From Methylobacterium sp. E-005 (GTDB taxonomy: Bacteria > Pseudomonadota > Alphaproteobacteria > Rhizobiales > Beijerinckiaceae): DNA of 64,000 nucleotides. Shown here piece after piece: positions 26,170-36,755 of the stretch (its first letter is position 1; every line of letters starts with the position of its first letter). The stretch spans positions 62,001 to 126,000 of the forward strand of contig NZ_JAKSYG010000209.1 of NCBI RefSeq assembly GCF_022829725.1. Direction: 5' to 3'. The translations under genes and the position numbers were made by a program. The notes beneath the pieces were generated by a model. The model worked only from the letters and a program-made list of their open reading frames with translations, ran no database searches and was not told where the DNA came from.

Positions 26170-27693
26170 CTACGCGCGCCGCTCCATGATCCAACGCGTC
26201 GCCTCGGCCCGGGGAGCGACCACGTCGGTATCAGTCCGCAATTGCGGCGAGTAGGCCGGGTCCTCCGCCAGCACGTCGTGCCAGCGGCGCAGGAAGCGCG
26301 CGGTCTGCGAGCCCGGGGCAAAGCTGGTCTGGCGCGAGGCGCTCTCGTGGTGCGCCATCTCGGCGAACGGCGTGTAGACGATGCGGTAGCCGAGCTGGCG
26401 CAGCTTCAGGCACAGGTCGACGTCGTTGAAATCGAGGGCGAAATCCTCATCGAAGCCGTTCACGGCCTCCAGCACGGCCTTGCGCGTCGCGAAGAGGGCG
26501 CCGGTCACCGCCGAGCAGTCGCGCTGGGTCAACGCCCAGTTACAATAGGTAGGCTCCGCCGCGTCGCGGTTGTACCAGGGATGGGCGAAGACATCGAAGA
26601 TGCCGCCGGTCATCCCGGCATGCTGGATCCGGCCGCCCGGGAACAGCAGCCGGCCACCGACGCCGCCGACGCCCCGGTCGAGCGCGAAGGTCAGGAGCGC
26701 CTCGATCCAGCCGGGCCGGCGCACCACGAGGTCGTCGTTCATCAGGATGACGAGATCGGTCTCGGCGGCCCGCCAGAGGGTGTTCATCTTCGCCGCGTAG
26801 TTGAATGCCTCCCCCGGCGCCCGCGTCGTCAGCAGGCGGGTCACGGCGAAGCGGTCCGAGCGGCCGCGATAGATCGCGTCGTCGGCCACGTCGTCGCCGA
26901 TCAGCACCCGGATCCGGTCGGCCGGGTAGGTGCTGCGGCCGAGGCTGTCGAGCAGGTTGATGACGTGCGGCTTGGCGCCCTCCACGGGGCGGCGCTGGTC
27001 GTCCTTCGGGCAACTCTGGTTGGTCGGCACCACGAGGGTGACGGACGGGCGCGGGTCCAGCGTCCGGCGGATCTCCAGCGTGTCGGGCGTCAGCCCGGCT
27101 CCGGTGCGCAGGGGGATTCCCGTCGTCTCGAACCAATGGTCCAGGGCGTGGCCCCGGGCCGTGCGCGTCGCCTTCGGCCGCTCCAGCGGCGAGGCGATCA
27201 GGGTCTCGGGGATCCGGTCGATGCCGATGCCGGCGGAGATCGCCCCGAGCAGGAAACGAAACCACGTGGCGCTGGCGTAGCGCTGACGGAGATCCGGCTT
27301 GAGGCCTGCGAACACCGAGGCGCGGATCAGAAGCGGAAAGCCGATGTAGTCGTCGGCCATCAGCAGGGCCGGATTGAAGGTCGGCTTGCAGTGGACGCTC
27401 CGGACCTGTCCTGCGCCGTCCACAACGGCGTCGTCGCCGTAGAAGATGCCGATATCCGGCCGCTCGGCCAGGGCGCGCGTGAGCTGCGCCACGAGGTCCG
27501 GGCGCAGCTCCGAGGTCACTGGGGCCACGAACACGGCGCGGCAGGACGGCAGCTGCCCGGCGGCGATCTGATCGAGCCGCCGCTCGTCCACGGGGCGGAA
27601 CTGCGGGTCGAGGGGCAGCGGCAGGATCGCATCCGGCCACGCGAGCGCCCCCCAGGAGGCCGACGGCGCCAGGACCGGCTTTTTCTTCAACAC
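26170..27693 (-). CDS. Family 2 glycosyltransferase
   Basis: 507 residues from a GTG at 27693, chosen because it lies 19 bases after the stop of the upstream glycosyltransferase gene and behind a CGGAG site; the longer frame overlaps that gene. The second half is a clear GT-A domain: PSVTLVVPTNQ, LIGDDVADD, the DXD-like LVILMNDDLVV, NGFDEDFALDFNDVDLCLKLRQLGYRIVY. The first half looks like a partial relative of the same fold (IGIFYGDDAVVDGAG, CKPTFNPALLMADDYIG). It probably extends a surface polysaccharide with the product of the next gene upstream. Confidence 0.9.
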   Translation of the reverse strand: MLKKKPVLAPSASWGALAWPDAILPLPLDPQFRPVDERRLDQIAAGQLPSCRAVFVAPVTSELRPDLVAQLTRALAERPDIGIFYGDDAVVDGAGQVRSVHCKPTFNPALLMADDYIGFPLLIRASVFAGLKPDLRQRYASATWFRFLLGAISAGIGIDRIPETLIASPLERPKATRTARGHALDHWFETTGIPLRTGAGLTPDTLEIRRTLDPRPSVTLVVPTNQSCPKDDQRRPVEGAKPHVINLLDSLGRSTYPADRIRVLIGDDVADDAIYRGRSDRFAVTRLLTTRAPGEAFNYAAKMNTLWRAAETDLVILMNDDLVVRRPGWIEALLTFALDRGVGGVGGRLLFPGGRIQHAGMTGGIFDVFAHPWYNRDAAEPTYCNWALTQRDCSAVTGALFATRKAVLEAVNGFDEDFALDFNDVDLCLKLRQLGYRIVYTPFAEMAHHESASRQTSFAPGSQTARFLRRWHDVLAEDPAYSPQLRTDTDVVAPRAEATRWIMERRA

Positions 27694-27712
27694 AGGTCGC
27701 GTCTCCGGGGCG

Positions 27713-30700
27713 TCAGATTCGTTCGGCGGCCAGGAGACGACCGAGGCTCGCCTCCATGGCGGCCGCCACCGCACCGGTGGACAGGCGCTCGCGGATGCGC
27801 GCCCGGGCCGCCGCACCGATCCGGGCCGCGTCGCCACTTGCCACCGCCCGGGCGGCGTCGGCCAGCGCGCGGGCGAGGTCCGTCTCGTCTACCTGGCCCC
27901 ATTCGGCGCCGCGCAGATACGGCCCGTAGGTCTGGTCGAGGGCGGTAACCTCGGCCTTCACGGGGAAGCCACAGGTGGCGTCGAGGAAGTCGCGGCAGCC
28001 GCCGTAATCGGTGGCGACCACGACCTTGCCCATCTCCATCGCCTCGGCGATCGTCAGGCCGAACCCCTCCGAGGAATGCGACGAGGCATAGACCGCGCAG
28101 AGTTCGAACAGCGCGCCGAGCTCGTTCTGCGACAGCGGCTGGTCGATCACCACCACGTCGCCCGACGTGCCGACGAGGTCGAGGAGCTTCTTGCCCTCCT
28201 CCGGCAGGTCGAAGACGTGCTTGGTCTTGAGCACGAGCTGCCAGCCCGCCTGCGCGAGCCCCGCCGCCCGGAACGCCCGGATCAGCGCGTGCGGGTTCTT
28301 GCGGGCGAGGTAGCTCGACCCGTCGAAGGCGTAGAGGATCACCCGCTTGGACGGGTCGATCGCGAACGCCTTGCGCAGGTTCGCCTTGGCGGCGGCGCTC
28401 GCCGGCTCGCCGGCCTCGTTCTCCACCACGTAGGGCACGACATCGACCGGGATGTCGGTGATCTGCCGGAAGATCGCCGCGCAGAACTCGGTGGGCGCCC
28501 AGATCGCGTCGAGGCGATCGACGGTGGGCAGCCAGCCCCCCGGCACGTGGGAGGTCTCCCAGACGAAGAGCCCGATCTTCAACCGCGCCTGCGCGGCCAC
28601 CGCCTGCTGCGCGTCGCTCATCAGCGAATGCCAGCTGTCGCCGTTGAAGTGCACCAGGGCGACATCCGCCGGCCCCGAGAAGGTCCGGGCCTGCCACGCC
28701 GGCGCCACCCGGGCGTGGACGTGGAAGGGCCGCTCCATCGGGTGGATGTTCAGGGCGAACGGTGCGTGGTGGAGCGCACGGACGTAGCTGCGGCCGGCGA
28801 CGCCGAGGCCGTTGGCGTAGTTCATCGGCGCGACGAACGAGACGCGCAGGGGCCGCTCCGGCGCCTGGGGCTTGCGCAGATCCGCCCAGATCCGGGCGCC
28901 CGGATACGTGTAGGTCACGTCGAGCCGGTCGAGGTCGAAGCCGCGCTCCGCGATTGCCTCCCGCACGGCCTCCCCGCCGATCGCGGCGTGCTCGCCCAGC
29001 AGCGAGCGCTTCACGAACGGGAAGCCTTGGCTGAGCATGTTCTCCCAGTCGAACAGGGTGCGGTTGTTGCGCGGGTCGTTGACCAGCGACATGTGCTTGT
29101 TCTGCGCCGAGAACAGGCTGCGCATCCCGAGCCCCGCCGCCCGCATACGCTGCGAGAACGTCAGCTCGTACTCGGTGATCACCGCATTCTTGTCCGGCCA
29201 GTTCGCCACCGACAGGAGGAAGTGGTTGAACGCGTAGGACGACAGGCAGCGCCGCTTCAGGGCCAGGAAGAAGCTCTGCAGGTGGTGAGAGTAGTAGAAA
29301 TTGTCGGCGAGCCCGATCACCCCCTCCGGGAACGCGTCGATCTTCGCGAGCAGCGCGGAAAAATCGGTCCCGTCGAGGGGGCCGACGAGACTGTCATTGG
29401 CGAGGTAGAGGGTCTCCGCGTCGAGGAGATCGGTGTCCTCCAGCAGGACATGCGCCCAGGCGGCGAAGTCGAACCCCGTGTTCTCCCGCAGGTAGACCGA
29501 GGCGCACAGATCCAGGATCGCCTGTGGCACCGCGTTCTTGTGCTGATCGGCGGCGATGATCAGGACGATGTCGGCCCCGTTCTCCGCAAAGGCCTTCAGG
29601 TAAGGCTCGACATGGCCGCGGATCCGGCCCTCCGGGCAATGGGTGATAAACAGGGCCGTGCGGCTGTGCCGGCGCGGCTCCCGCTTGAGGCAGGACAGGC
29701 GGGCATCGGACGCCTCCGGCACCGCGGTGCCGGGGACGCGACGGGTCAGCCGCCCCGCCTCAAGGCCGGTCAGCACGTAATCGACCAGCGGGTTGAGCCC
29801 GAGGGCAGCGACCCGCGGATAGCGGGCCAGATACCAGGGCGCATCGAAACGCGGCGACGGGCTGGTGGTGCGCCCGCCATCCGCGAGGAAATGAACCAGC
29901 GGGTTCTGCCCGGCCTCGTCGTCGGCGAGGTAGGTCTCGGCGTACCAGCGCGTGTCGAACCAGGGGCCGGGATCGAGCCCCTCGGCGGCGCCGTGCTCCA
30001 GATAATGGACGAGGGGATTGAGGGCATCCGCCCGTACGGCGGGGGATTGCGCGGCGTACCAATCCGGGTCGAACAGCGGATGGGGCGCATAGCGGCGGTA
30101 GCCGCCCGCCATCACGTAATGCTCCAGGGGCTCGAGCCCGCTGGTCTCGGCCTCGGGACAGCGGGTGCGGTAGAACTCCGCGTCGAAGAGTCCGGCGCGG
30201 CGGATCAGGTCCACATGGCGCGACAGGCCGGCGAATTCCTCGGGATTGCGCAGGTAGCCCTGCTTCCGGCCGGTCTCGTAATAATGGGCGAGCGCGTTAC
30301 CGCCCGCGGCCCGGGCATCCGGATAGCGGGACAGGTACCAGGCCGTGTCGAACACAGGCGACGGATCGGTGTCGGGATGGGCCAGGAAGTGCAGGAACGC
30401 CCGGCCGCGATGCTCCGCGCCGCCGAGATAGCGCTCGGCATACCAGTCCGGATCAAACAGCGGATTGGGCCGGATCCCCGCCTCGGCGCCGTGGTTGCGA
30501 TAATGGACGACCGGATTGATGCCCTCGGCCCGCAACCCCGGCACGGAATCGAGGTAGCGGTCGCCGTGGAACAGCGGGTGCGGCCAGCGCCCTTCGCGGC
30601 CGCCATGGACCGCGTAATGCACCACGGGATCGATCCCCTCGCCGACCACGTCGGGGTAGCGCCGGGCGTACCACGCCGGATCGAACAGGCCCGACGCCTT

Positions 30701-30844
30701 GACCGCCTGCACGAGCTCCGCCTGTCGGGGCTCGCCGCGGCGGCGCTTGAGACGCCGGGTCAGCGGGCGCGCGAGGGACTGCGCCGCCCCGGCAAGGCCG
30801 GTTTTCTCCGACGATCCGGCGGCGAACACATCTCGAAGGCGCAT
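27713..30844 (-). CDS. Large glycosyltransferase: eight FD-x-x-WY repeats, rhamnan synthesis F domain, GT4 domain
   Basis: 1043 residues in three parts. Residues about 53-370 hold eight tandem repeats of roughly 38 residues with the pattern FDxxWYxxRYPDV, then NPLxHYxxxGxxEGRxPxP (for example LFDPAWYARRYPDVVGEG). Residues about 395-650 are a rhamnan synthesis F (RgpF) type region (RTALFITHCPEGRIRGHVEPYL, ENTGFDFAAWAHVLL, LYLANDSLVGPL). Residues about 665-1040 are a GT-B (GT4) transferase with SFVAPMNYANGLGVAGR and the sugar-nucleotide E-x7-E motif in SSEGFGLTIAEAMEMG. It leads the operon with the GT2 gene downstream and should act in cell-surface polysaccharide synthesis. The repeats may bind carbohydrate or partners; that is inference. 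Confidence 0.9.
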   Translation of the reverse strand: MRLRDVFAAGSSEKTGLAGAAQSLARPLTRRLKRRRGEPRQAELVQAVKASGLFDPAWYARRYPDVVGEGIDPVVHYAVHGGREGRWPHPLFHGDRYLDSVPGLRAEGINPVVHYRNHGAEAGIRPNPLFDPDWYAERYLGGAEHRGRAFLHFLAHPDTDPSPVFDTAWYLSRYPDARAAGGNALAHYYETGRKQGYLRNPEEFAGLSRHVDLIRRAGLFDAEFYRTRCPEAETSGLEPLEHYVMAGGYRRYAPHPLFDPDWYAAQSPAVRADALNPLVHYLEHGAAEGLDPGPWFDTRWYAETYLADDEAGQNPLVHFLADGGRTTSPSPRFDAPWYLARYPRVAALGLNPLVDYVLTGLEAGRLTRRVPGTAVPEASDARLSCLKREPRRHSRTALFITHCPEGRIRGHVEPYLKAFAENGADIVLIIAADQHKNAVPQAILDLCASVYLRENTGFDFAAWAHVLLEDTDLLDAETLYLANDSLVGPLDGTDFSALLAKIDAFPEGVIGLADNFYYSHHLQSFFLALKRRCLSSYAFNHFLLSVANWPDKNAVITEYELTFSQRMRAAGLGMRSLFSAQNKHMSLVNDPRNNRTLFDWENMLSQGFPFVKRSLLGEHAAIGGEAVREAIAERGFDLDRLDVTYTYPGARIWADLRKPQAPERPLRVSFVAPMNYANGLGVAGRSYVRALHHAPFALNIHPMERPFHVHARVAPAWQARTFSGPADVALVHFNGDSWHSLMSDAQQAVAAQARLKIGLFVWETSHVPGGWLPTVDRLDAIWAPTEFCAAIFRQITDIPVDVVPYVVENEAGEPASAAAKANLRKAFAIDPSKRVILYAFDGSSYLARKNPHALIRAFRAAGLAQAGWQLVLKTKHVFDLPEEGKKLLDLVGTSGDVVVIDQPLSQNELGALFELCAVYASSHSSEGFGLTIAEAMEMGKVVVATDYGGCRDFLDATCGFPVKAEVTALDQTYGPYLRGAEWGQVDETDLARALADAARAVASGDAARIGAAARARIRERLSTGAVAAAMEASLGRLLAAERI

Positions 30845-31183
30845 GGTCAGGTCCGGATACGCGGGACACCCGTGCAGCTGCCCACGCCGCGATCCGCGAG
30901 AGACATCAGGGAAATCAGCCGGTCCGGCGATAACGGGCGGGATCGCCCCGGCTTGGGCGCCTTCCTAATGGTCCGGGTCGCCGACGCCAAGACCCGGCCG
31001 CCGGACCGCCGACACCACCGGTCCCGGGATCCGCGGGACAGGGCTCGGAATCTCCGCGCCTTCCCTATCCTGCAGTCGCCCCGTTCGTGTACGAGCCGCG
31101 CTCTCGAATGCGCGACGCCGCCCCGTCCGACGTGACCGGGGCCCGGCCGCCTGCGCGGGCCGCAAACCATGGAGCCTACCGCA
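30845..31183. other. Divergent intergenic region
   Basis: About 340 bases between the large glycosyltransferase gene and the Fae-like gene. It must hold promoters for both, but I could not point to reliable -35/-10 boxes, and no gene or strong hairpin is visible. Confidence 0.5.
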
Positions 31184-31732
31184 ATGAGTGAACGCATCAT
31201 CCTCCGCGCCGGCGAGGCCCTCGTGGCGGGCGGGCCGCCGAACACCGCCGCCGAGCCCGAGGTCATCATCGGCGAGCTCGACGGGCCGGTCGGCACCGCC
31301 CTCGCGACGCTGACGGGCGATCAGGTCGTCGGCCACAGCCGCGTCTTCGCGCTGCTCAACACCGACATCATGGTCCGCCCGGTGACGCTCTGCGTCTCCA
31401 AGGTCAGCGTGACCGAGAGCAAGTACACCTCGATCCTGATGGGCACGGTGCAGTTCGCCATCGCCAACGGCGTGCTGGACGCGGTGCGGGCCGGCTACAT
31501 CCCGAAGGAGAAGGCCAACGATCTCGGCATCATCTGCTCGGTCTGGCTGAGCCCCGGCGTGATCCAGGCCGAGACGGTCGACCACAAGGCGCTGTTCGAG
31601 ATCCAGCGCAAGGGCATGACCGAGGCAATCCGCAAGGCCATGACCAACGAGCCCTCGATCGACTGGCTCCTCGAGAACCAGGACAAGATCGTGCATAAAT
31701 ACTACACGATGGGCCTCCAGGGTAAGATCTGA
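31184..31732 (+). CDS. Formaldehyde-activating enzyme (Fae) homologue
   Basis: 182 residues from ATG 31184, behind GGAG at 31171. True Fae condenses formaldehyde with tetrahydromethanopterin in methylotrophs. The family shape is clear: GEALV at the N-terminus, EVIIGELDGPVG, TLCVSKVSVTESKYTSILMGTVQFAIANGVLDAVRAGYIP, and a C-terminal helix. The catalytic His of Fae (in the AHIDLIIG segment) is missing: the aligned stretch reads EPEVIIG and no His occurs before about residue 50. It is therefore one of the Fae paralogues of uncertain role (Fae2/Fae3 type). It probably does not have normal Fae activity. Confidence 0.88.
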   Translation: MSERIILRAGEALVAGGPPNTAAEPEVIIGELDGPVGTALATLTGDQVVGHSRVFALLNTDIMVRPVTLCVSKVSVTESKYTSILMGTVQFAIANGVLDAVRAGYIPKEKANDLGIICSVWLSPGVIQAETVDHKALFEIQRKGMTEAIRKAMTNEPSIDWLLENQDKIVHKYYTMGLQGKI

Positions 31733-31742
31733 CCCGCCCCAC

Positions 31743-31763
31743 CGGGGCGCGTTCGGCGCCCCG
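31743..31763 (+). terminator. Hairpin after the Fae-like gene
   Basis: CGGGGCGC and GCGCCCCG form an 8-bp GC stem with a short loop 10 bases after the stop codon. There is no U run, so termination is likely but not certain. Confidence 0.5.
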
Positions 31764-31872
31764 AATTGACGTGCGGCGATCCCGACCTTGCCAGCCCGGT
31801 ATCATCAGCCCCACACTTACGGGATTGACCGGCGGGCCTTTCCGGAGGCCCGGGCAGGAGATGGATAGCGGC

Positions 31873-32877
<1,005 letters not shown>

Positions 32878-32980
32878 TCCGGAAGCATTTTCGAATTCGA
32901 TGGATGCCGGCTGACATGAAGAAAATGCGTGCTTTCGAGCCATCGTCAGCGCTGAGCCGCCCCGGAGGGCTGCGCTGACG

Positions 32981-33892
32981 ATGGTCGGGACACACGCCTT
33001 CGATACGGGCAGGCGCACCCCCGGCCGGCGCGAGAGCGAGGGCGCGACCGCCCTTTCCGACAAGATGCCCCGCCTCGTGCTGGAGGCGCGGCGCGTGTCG
33101 AGCCTGCTGGCCCACGGCCTGCACGGCCGCCGCCGGGCCGGGCCGGGCGAGAGCTTCTGGCAGTTCCGCCCCTTCGTGACCGGCGAGGCCGCCGCGCGGG
33201 TCGACTGGCGCCGCTCGGCCCGGGACGACCGGCTCTACGTGCGCGAGCGCGAATGGGAGGCCGCCCACAACATCTGGCTCTGGATGGATCGCTCGGCCTC
33301 CATGGGCTTTTCCTCGGACCTCGCCTCCGCGCCGAAGGTCGAGCGCGCGCTCATCCTCGGGCTTGCGCTAGCCGACGCCTTCGTGGAGGGCGGCGAGCGG
33401 GTCGGCCTTCTCGGGCTGACCCGGGCGAGCGCGTCGCGGGGCATCGTCGAGCGGCTGGCGCAGGCACTGGTCGCCGACACGGCCGGCCTGACCCAGGATT
33501 TGCCGCCGCAGGCGAGCCCCGCCCGGTTCGACGAGGTGGTGCTGATCGGTGATTTCCTCACCGCACCCGACCGGATCGCGGCCTCCGTGCAGAGTCTCGC
33601 CGGCCGCGGCAGCCGCGGCCATCTGCTGATGGTCGTGGATCCGATCGAGGAGACGTTCCCGTTCACCGGCCAAGCCGTCCTGCACGATCTGGAGGGCAGC
33701 CTGAGCCTCGATATCGGTGACGCCGACGCCTGGGGGACGCGCTACCGCGCCCGGATCGCCGAGCATCGGGCCGCGCTGGCGGCCATCGCCCGCGGCCAGG
33801 GCTGGACGTTGACGATCCACCGCACGGACCGGCCGGCGAGCGAGGCGGCCCTGCGGCTCGCCACGCTGATCGCCGCCCGCGGCACGGAGTGA
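32981..33892 (+). CDS. DUF58-domain protein
   Basis: 303 residues. The DUF58 signature is seen as GESFWQFRPFVTGEAAARVDWRRSARDDRLYVREREWEAAHNIWLWMDRSASM. A vWA-like region follows, with the metal-site DRSAS. DUF58 proteins accompany MoxR ATPases and are thought to be their vWA partners. It lies about 100 bases after the MoxR gene and 7 bases before the next gene. Confidence 0.92.
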   Translation: MVGTHAFDTGRRTPGRRESEGATALSDKMPRLVLEARRVSSLLAHGLHGRRRAGPGESFWQFRPFVTGEAAARVDWRRSARDDRLYVREREWEAAHNIWLWMDRSASMGFSSDLASAPKVERALILGLALADAFVEGGERVGLLGLTRASASRGIVERLAQALVADTAGLTQDLPPQASPARFDEVVLIGDFLTAPDRIAASVQSLAGRGSRGHLLMVVDPIEETFPFTGQAVLHDLEGSLSLDIGDADAWGTRYRARIAEHRAALAAIARGQGWTLTIHRTDRPASEAALRLATLIAARGTE

Positions 33893-33899
33893 GGCCGCC

Positions 33900-36725
33900 A
33901 TGCTGGGTCTGACCTTCGCCGCCCCGCTGGCGCTCGCCGCCCTGATTGGCCTGCCGGCCCTGTGGTTCCTGCTGCGGGTGACCCCGCCGCGCCCGCGCCG
34001 GATCAACTTCCCGCCGCTCAAGCTCGTCGCCGACCTGATCCCGCAGCGGCAGACCCCGGCGCGCACGCCGCCCTGGCTGCTGATCCTGCGGCTGCTGATC
34101 GCTGCGGCGCTGATCCTGGCGGTGGCGGGTCCCGTCTGGAATGCCGGCGGCATCGGGGCCGGGGGCGGTCGCAGCACCCTGCTGGTCCTGCTCGACAACG
34201 GATTTCCGGCAGCCCACGACTGGCGCGACCGGCTTCGGGTCGCCACCGACGCCGTGGAGGGCGCGGCCCGCGACGGCCGCCCGGTCGCGGTGATCGGCCT
34301 CGCCGACGCGCCCGCTGCCTTCGAGGCGAAGACCCCGGCCGCAGCCCTGGAGCGCCTGCGCGCCCTCGCGCCCCGCCCGATCCTGCCCTCCCGCGACGCG
34401 CATCTCGCGTCGATCGAGACCTTCTTGGACAAGAACCGCGGCGCCGGCCTCGTCTGGGTCAGCGACGGCGTCGCCGGCGCGGAGGACACGCGCTTCGTCA
34501 AGGGTCTCGCCGACCTCGCGGGCGACAAGGGTGCGGCGCTCACCGTGCTGCGGGCCGAGCGGCCGCCGGCCCTGGCGCTCACCGCCACCGAGACTGCCGG
34601 CAAGCTCGTCACTCACGTCCTGCGGGCGGGCCCGAACGGGCGCGATACCGGCGTGATCCGGGCACTCGACCAGAAGGGCCTGCCGCTCGCCGAGCGGGAC
34701 TTCGCCCTCGCGGGGGATGCCACCGAGACGGAATCGACCTTCGAGCTGCCGGTCGAGCTGCGCAACAGCATCAGCCGGCTGGAGATCGCGGGCGAGCGCT
34801 CGGCCGGAGCCGTTGTGCTGCAGGACGAGCGCGGCAAGCGCCGCCGGGTCGGCCTCGTGTTCGGCGGGACCCTCGATCAGGCCCAGCCCCTGCTGGCGCC
34901 GACCTACTACCTGTCCCGGGCACTCGCGCCCTTCGCTGACGTGCAGGAGCCCCGCGGCGCCAAGGGCACGGCGGAATCGATCAACCAACTCCTCGACAAT
35001 CAGGTCTCGGTGCTCGTGCTGGCCGATGTCGGCGCGCTGGACGAGAAGACCACCGCCCGGATCGAGAGCTTCGTGAAGGACGGCGGGATGCTCCTGCGCT
35101 TCGCCGGCCCGCGGCTCGCCGCCGGCAACGACCCGCTGGTGCCGGTGCGCCTGCGCCGGGGCGGCCGAACGCTCGGCGGCACCCTGTCCTGGGACAGCCC
35201 GAAGACCCTCGCGCCCTTCCCGCCCGAGAGCCCCTTCGCGGGGCTGACGCCGCCGGCCGATATCGGCGTGCGCCGCCAGATCCTGGCTGAGCCCGACGGC
35301 GACCTGCCGAACCGGACCTGGGCCTCCCTTCAGGACGGCACGCCGATCGTCACGGCGCAGAAGCGCGGCCAGGGCACGATCGTGCTGTTCCACGTCACCG
35401 CCGACACGACGTGGTCGAACCTGCCGCTCTCCGGATTGTTCATCGACATGCTCCGGCGGGTCGTGGCGCTGGCCGGCGCGTCGGCCCCGATCCAGGGCGA
35501 GGCTTCGCGGGCGGCCGCCCCGGTGCTCGCCCCGCGGGTGACGCTAAACGGGTTCGGGGCGCTCGGCTCGCCCCCGGCCTCGGCCACGGCGGTGTCGGCC
35601 GATTACGCCGACCGGGCGACCCTGGAGCACCCGCCGGGCTTCTATGGCCCGCCGGACGGAGGCATCAGCGTGAACGCCCTCAAGCCCGATGACAGGCTGA
35701 AGCCCCTGGACATGGCCGCCCTCAACGGCGCCCGGTTCGAATCGCTTGCCGGAGCCGAGACCGTCGATCTGCGCCCGAGCCTGTTCACCCTGGCGCTGCT
35801 GCTGCTGGCCCTCGACACCCTGGCGGGGCTGTGGCTCGGCGGCTTCCTGCGCCGCGGCGGCCTCGCGGCCCGTCTGCGCGGGCGGCCAGCTTTGCTGGCG
35901 CTCGTGGGACTCGTCCTGCTGGCGACCCTGCCGGCCTCGCCCGTCCGCGCCGAGGAGGCCCAGCCGCCGGCCAACCGGCCGAACGGCTTCGAATCCGCCC
36001 TCGTCACGCGGCTTGCCTACATCATCACGGGTGACGCCGCCGTCGACGAGGCGAGCCGCACCGGCCTCACCGGCCTGACCCAGATGCTGGCCTCCCGCAC
36101 GGCCCTCGAGCCGGGGGAACCCGCCGGCATCGACCCCGCCAAGGACGAGCTGGCCTTCTACCCGCTGATCTACTGGCCGATCGCGCCGAACCGGCCGCAG
36201 CCGTCCGAGACCGCGATCCGCAAGATCGACGCCTTCATGCGCAACGGCGGCACCATCCTGTTCGACACCCGCGACGCGCTGACCGCCCGGCCGGGCGGCC
36301 CGCCGACCCCGGAAGCCACGTATCTGCGCACCATGCTGGCGACGCTGGAGGTGCCGGAGCTGGAGCCGGTACCGCTCGACCACGTGCTGACCAAGGCGTT
36401 CTACCTCGTGGACAGCTTCCCGGGCCGCTACGCCACCGGCCAGACCTGGGTCGAGGCCCTGCCGCCCGCCGCCGAGGGCGCCGAGCGCCGCCCGGCCCGG
36501 GCCGGCGACGGGGTGAGCCCGATCATCATCACCGGCAACGACCTCGCCGCCGCCTGGGCGATCGGCCGCCGGGGCGAGCCGCTCTACCCGGTGGTGGGCG
36601 GCGACCAGCGCCAGCGCGAGATGGCGTTCCGTGGGGGCGTGAACATCGTGATGTACACGCTCACCGGCAACTACAAGGCAGATCAGGTGCACGTGCCCGC
36701 GCTACTGGAGCGGCTGGGGCAGTGA
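33900..36725 (+). CDS. BatA-like membrane protein with DUF4159 domain
   Basis: 941 residues. The N-terminus is the BatA type with two helices (TFAAPLALAALIGLPALWFLLRV and LLILRLLIAAALILAVAGPVW). Then comes a large periplasmic part with vWA- and GATase-like segments, then two helices near residues 620-690 (LFTLALLLLALDTLAGLWLGG, LLALVGLVLLATLPASPV), and finally DUF4159 (DELAFYPLIYWPI, FMRNGGTILFDTRDA, DHVLTKAFYLVDSFPGRY). This architecture belongs to the MoxR/DUF58 operons of alphaproteobacteria. The role is unknown; envelope integrity is a common guess. Confidence 0.88.
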   Translation: MLGLTFAAPLALAALIGLPALWFLLRVTPPRPRRINFPPLKLVADLIPQRQTPARTPPWLLILRLLIAAALILAVAGPVWNAGGIGAGGGRSTLLVLLDNGFPAAHDWRDRLRVATDAVEGAARDGRPVAVIGLADAPAAFEAKTPAAALERLRALAPRPILPSRDAHLASIETFLDKNRGAGLVWVSDGVAGAEDTRFVKGLADLAGDKGAALTVLRAERPPALALTATETAGKLVTHVLRAGPNGRDTGVIRALDQKGLPLAERDFALAGDATETESTFELPVELRNSISRLEIAGERSAGAVVLQDERGKRRRVGLVFGGTLDQAQPLLAPTYYLSRALAPFADVQEPRGAKGTAESINQLLDNQVSVLVLADVGALDEKTTARIESFVKDGGMLLRFAGPRLAAGNDPLVPVRLRRGGRTLGGTLSWDSPKTLAPFPPESPFAGLTPPADIGVRRQILAEPDGDLPNRTWASLQDGTPIVTAQKRGQGTIVLFHVTADTTWSNLPLSGLFIDMLRRVVALAGASAPIQGEASRAAAPVLAPRVTLNGFGALGSPPASATAVSADYADRATLEHPPGFYGPPDGGISVNALKPDDRLKPLDMAALNGARFESLAGAETVDLRPSLFTLALLLLALDTLAGLWLGGFLRRGGLAARLRGRPALLALVGLVLLATLPASPVRAEEAQPPANRPNGFESALVTRLAYIITGDAAVDEASRTGLTGLTQMLASRTALEPGEPAGIDPAKDELAFYPLIYWPIAPNRPQPSETAIRKIDAFMRNGGTILFDTRDALTARPGGPPTPEATYLRTMLATLEVPELEPVPLDHVLTKAFYLVDSFPGRYATGQTWVEALPPAAEGAERRPARAGDGVSPIIITGNDLAAAWAIGRRGEPLYPVVGGDQRQREMAFRGGVNIVMYTLTGNYKADQVHVPALLERLGQ

Positions 36726-36755
36726 TTGTTTTCCGTGACGACCTGCACAGCACCG

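Noticed and set aside
25920..26189. 89-codon plus-strand frame between the cupin and GT2 genes
   Set aside because: No ribosome binding site and no recognisable protein; overlaps the end of the GT2 gene.
29770..30700. Regular DNA repetition resembling a CRISPR array
   Set aside because: It is the coding sequence of the eight protein repeats; units differ at DNA level and there are no spacers.
28076..31135. 1019-codon plus-strand frame opposite the large glycosyltransferase
   Set aside because: Its His/Arg/Asp/Gly-rich translation mirrors the coding strand, while the minus strand has clear transferase motifs.
33663..35393. 576-codon minus-strand frame opposite the DUF4159 gene
   Set aside because: Shadow frame; no motif, and the plus strand has BatA and DUF4159 features.
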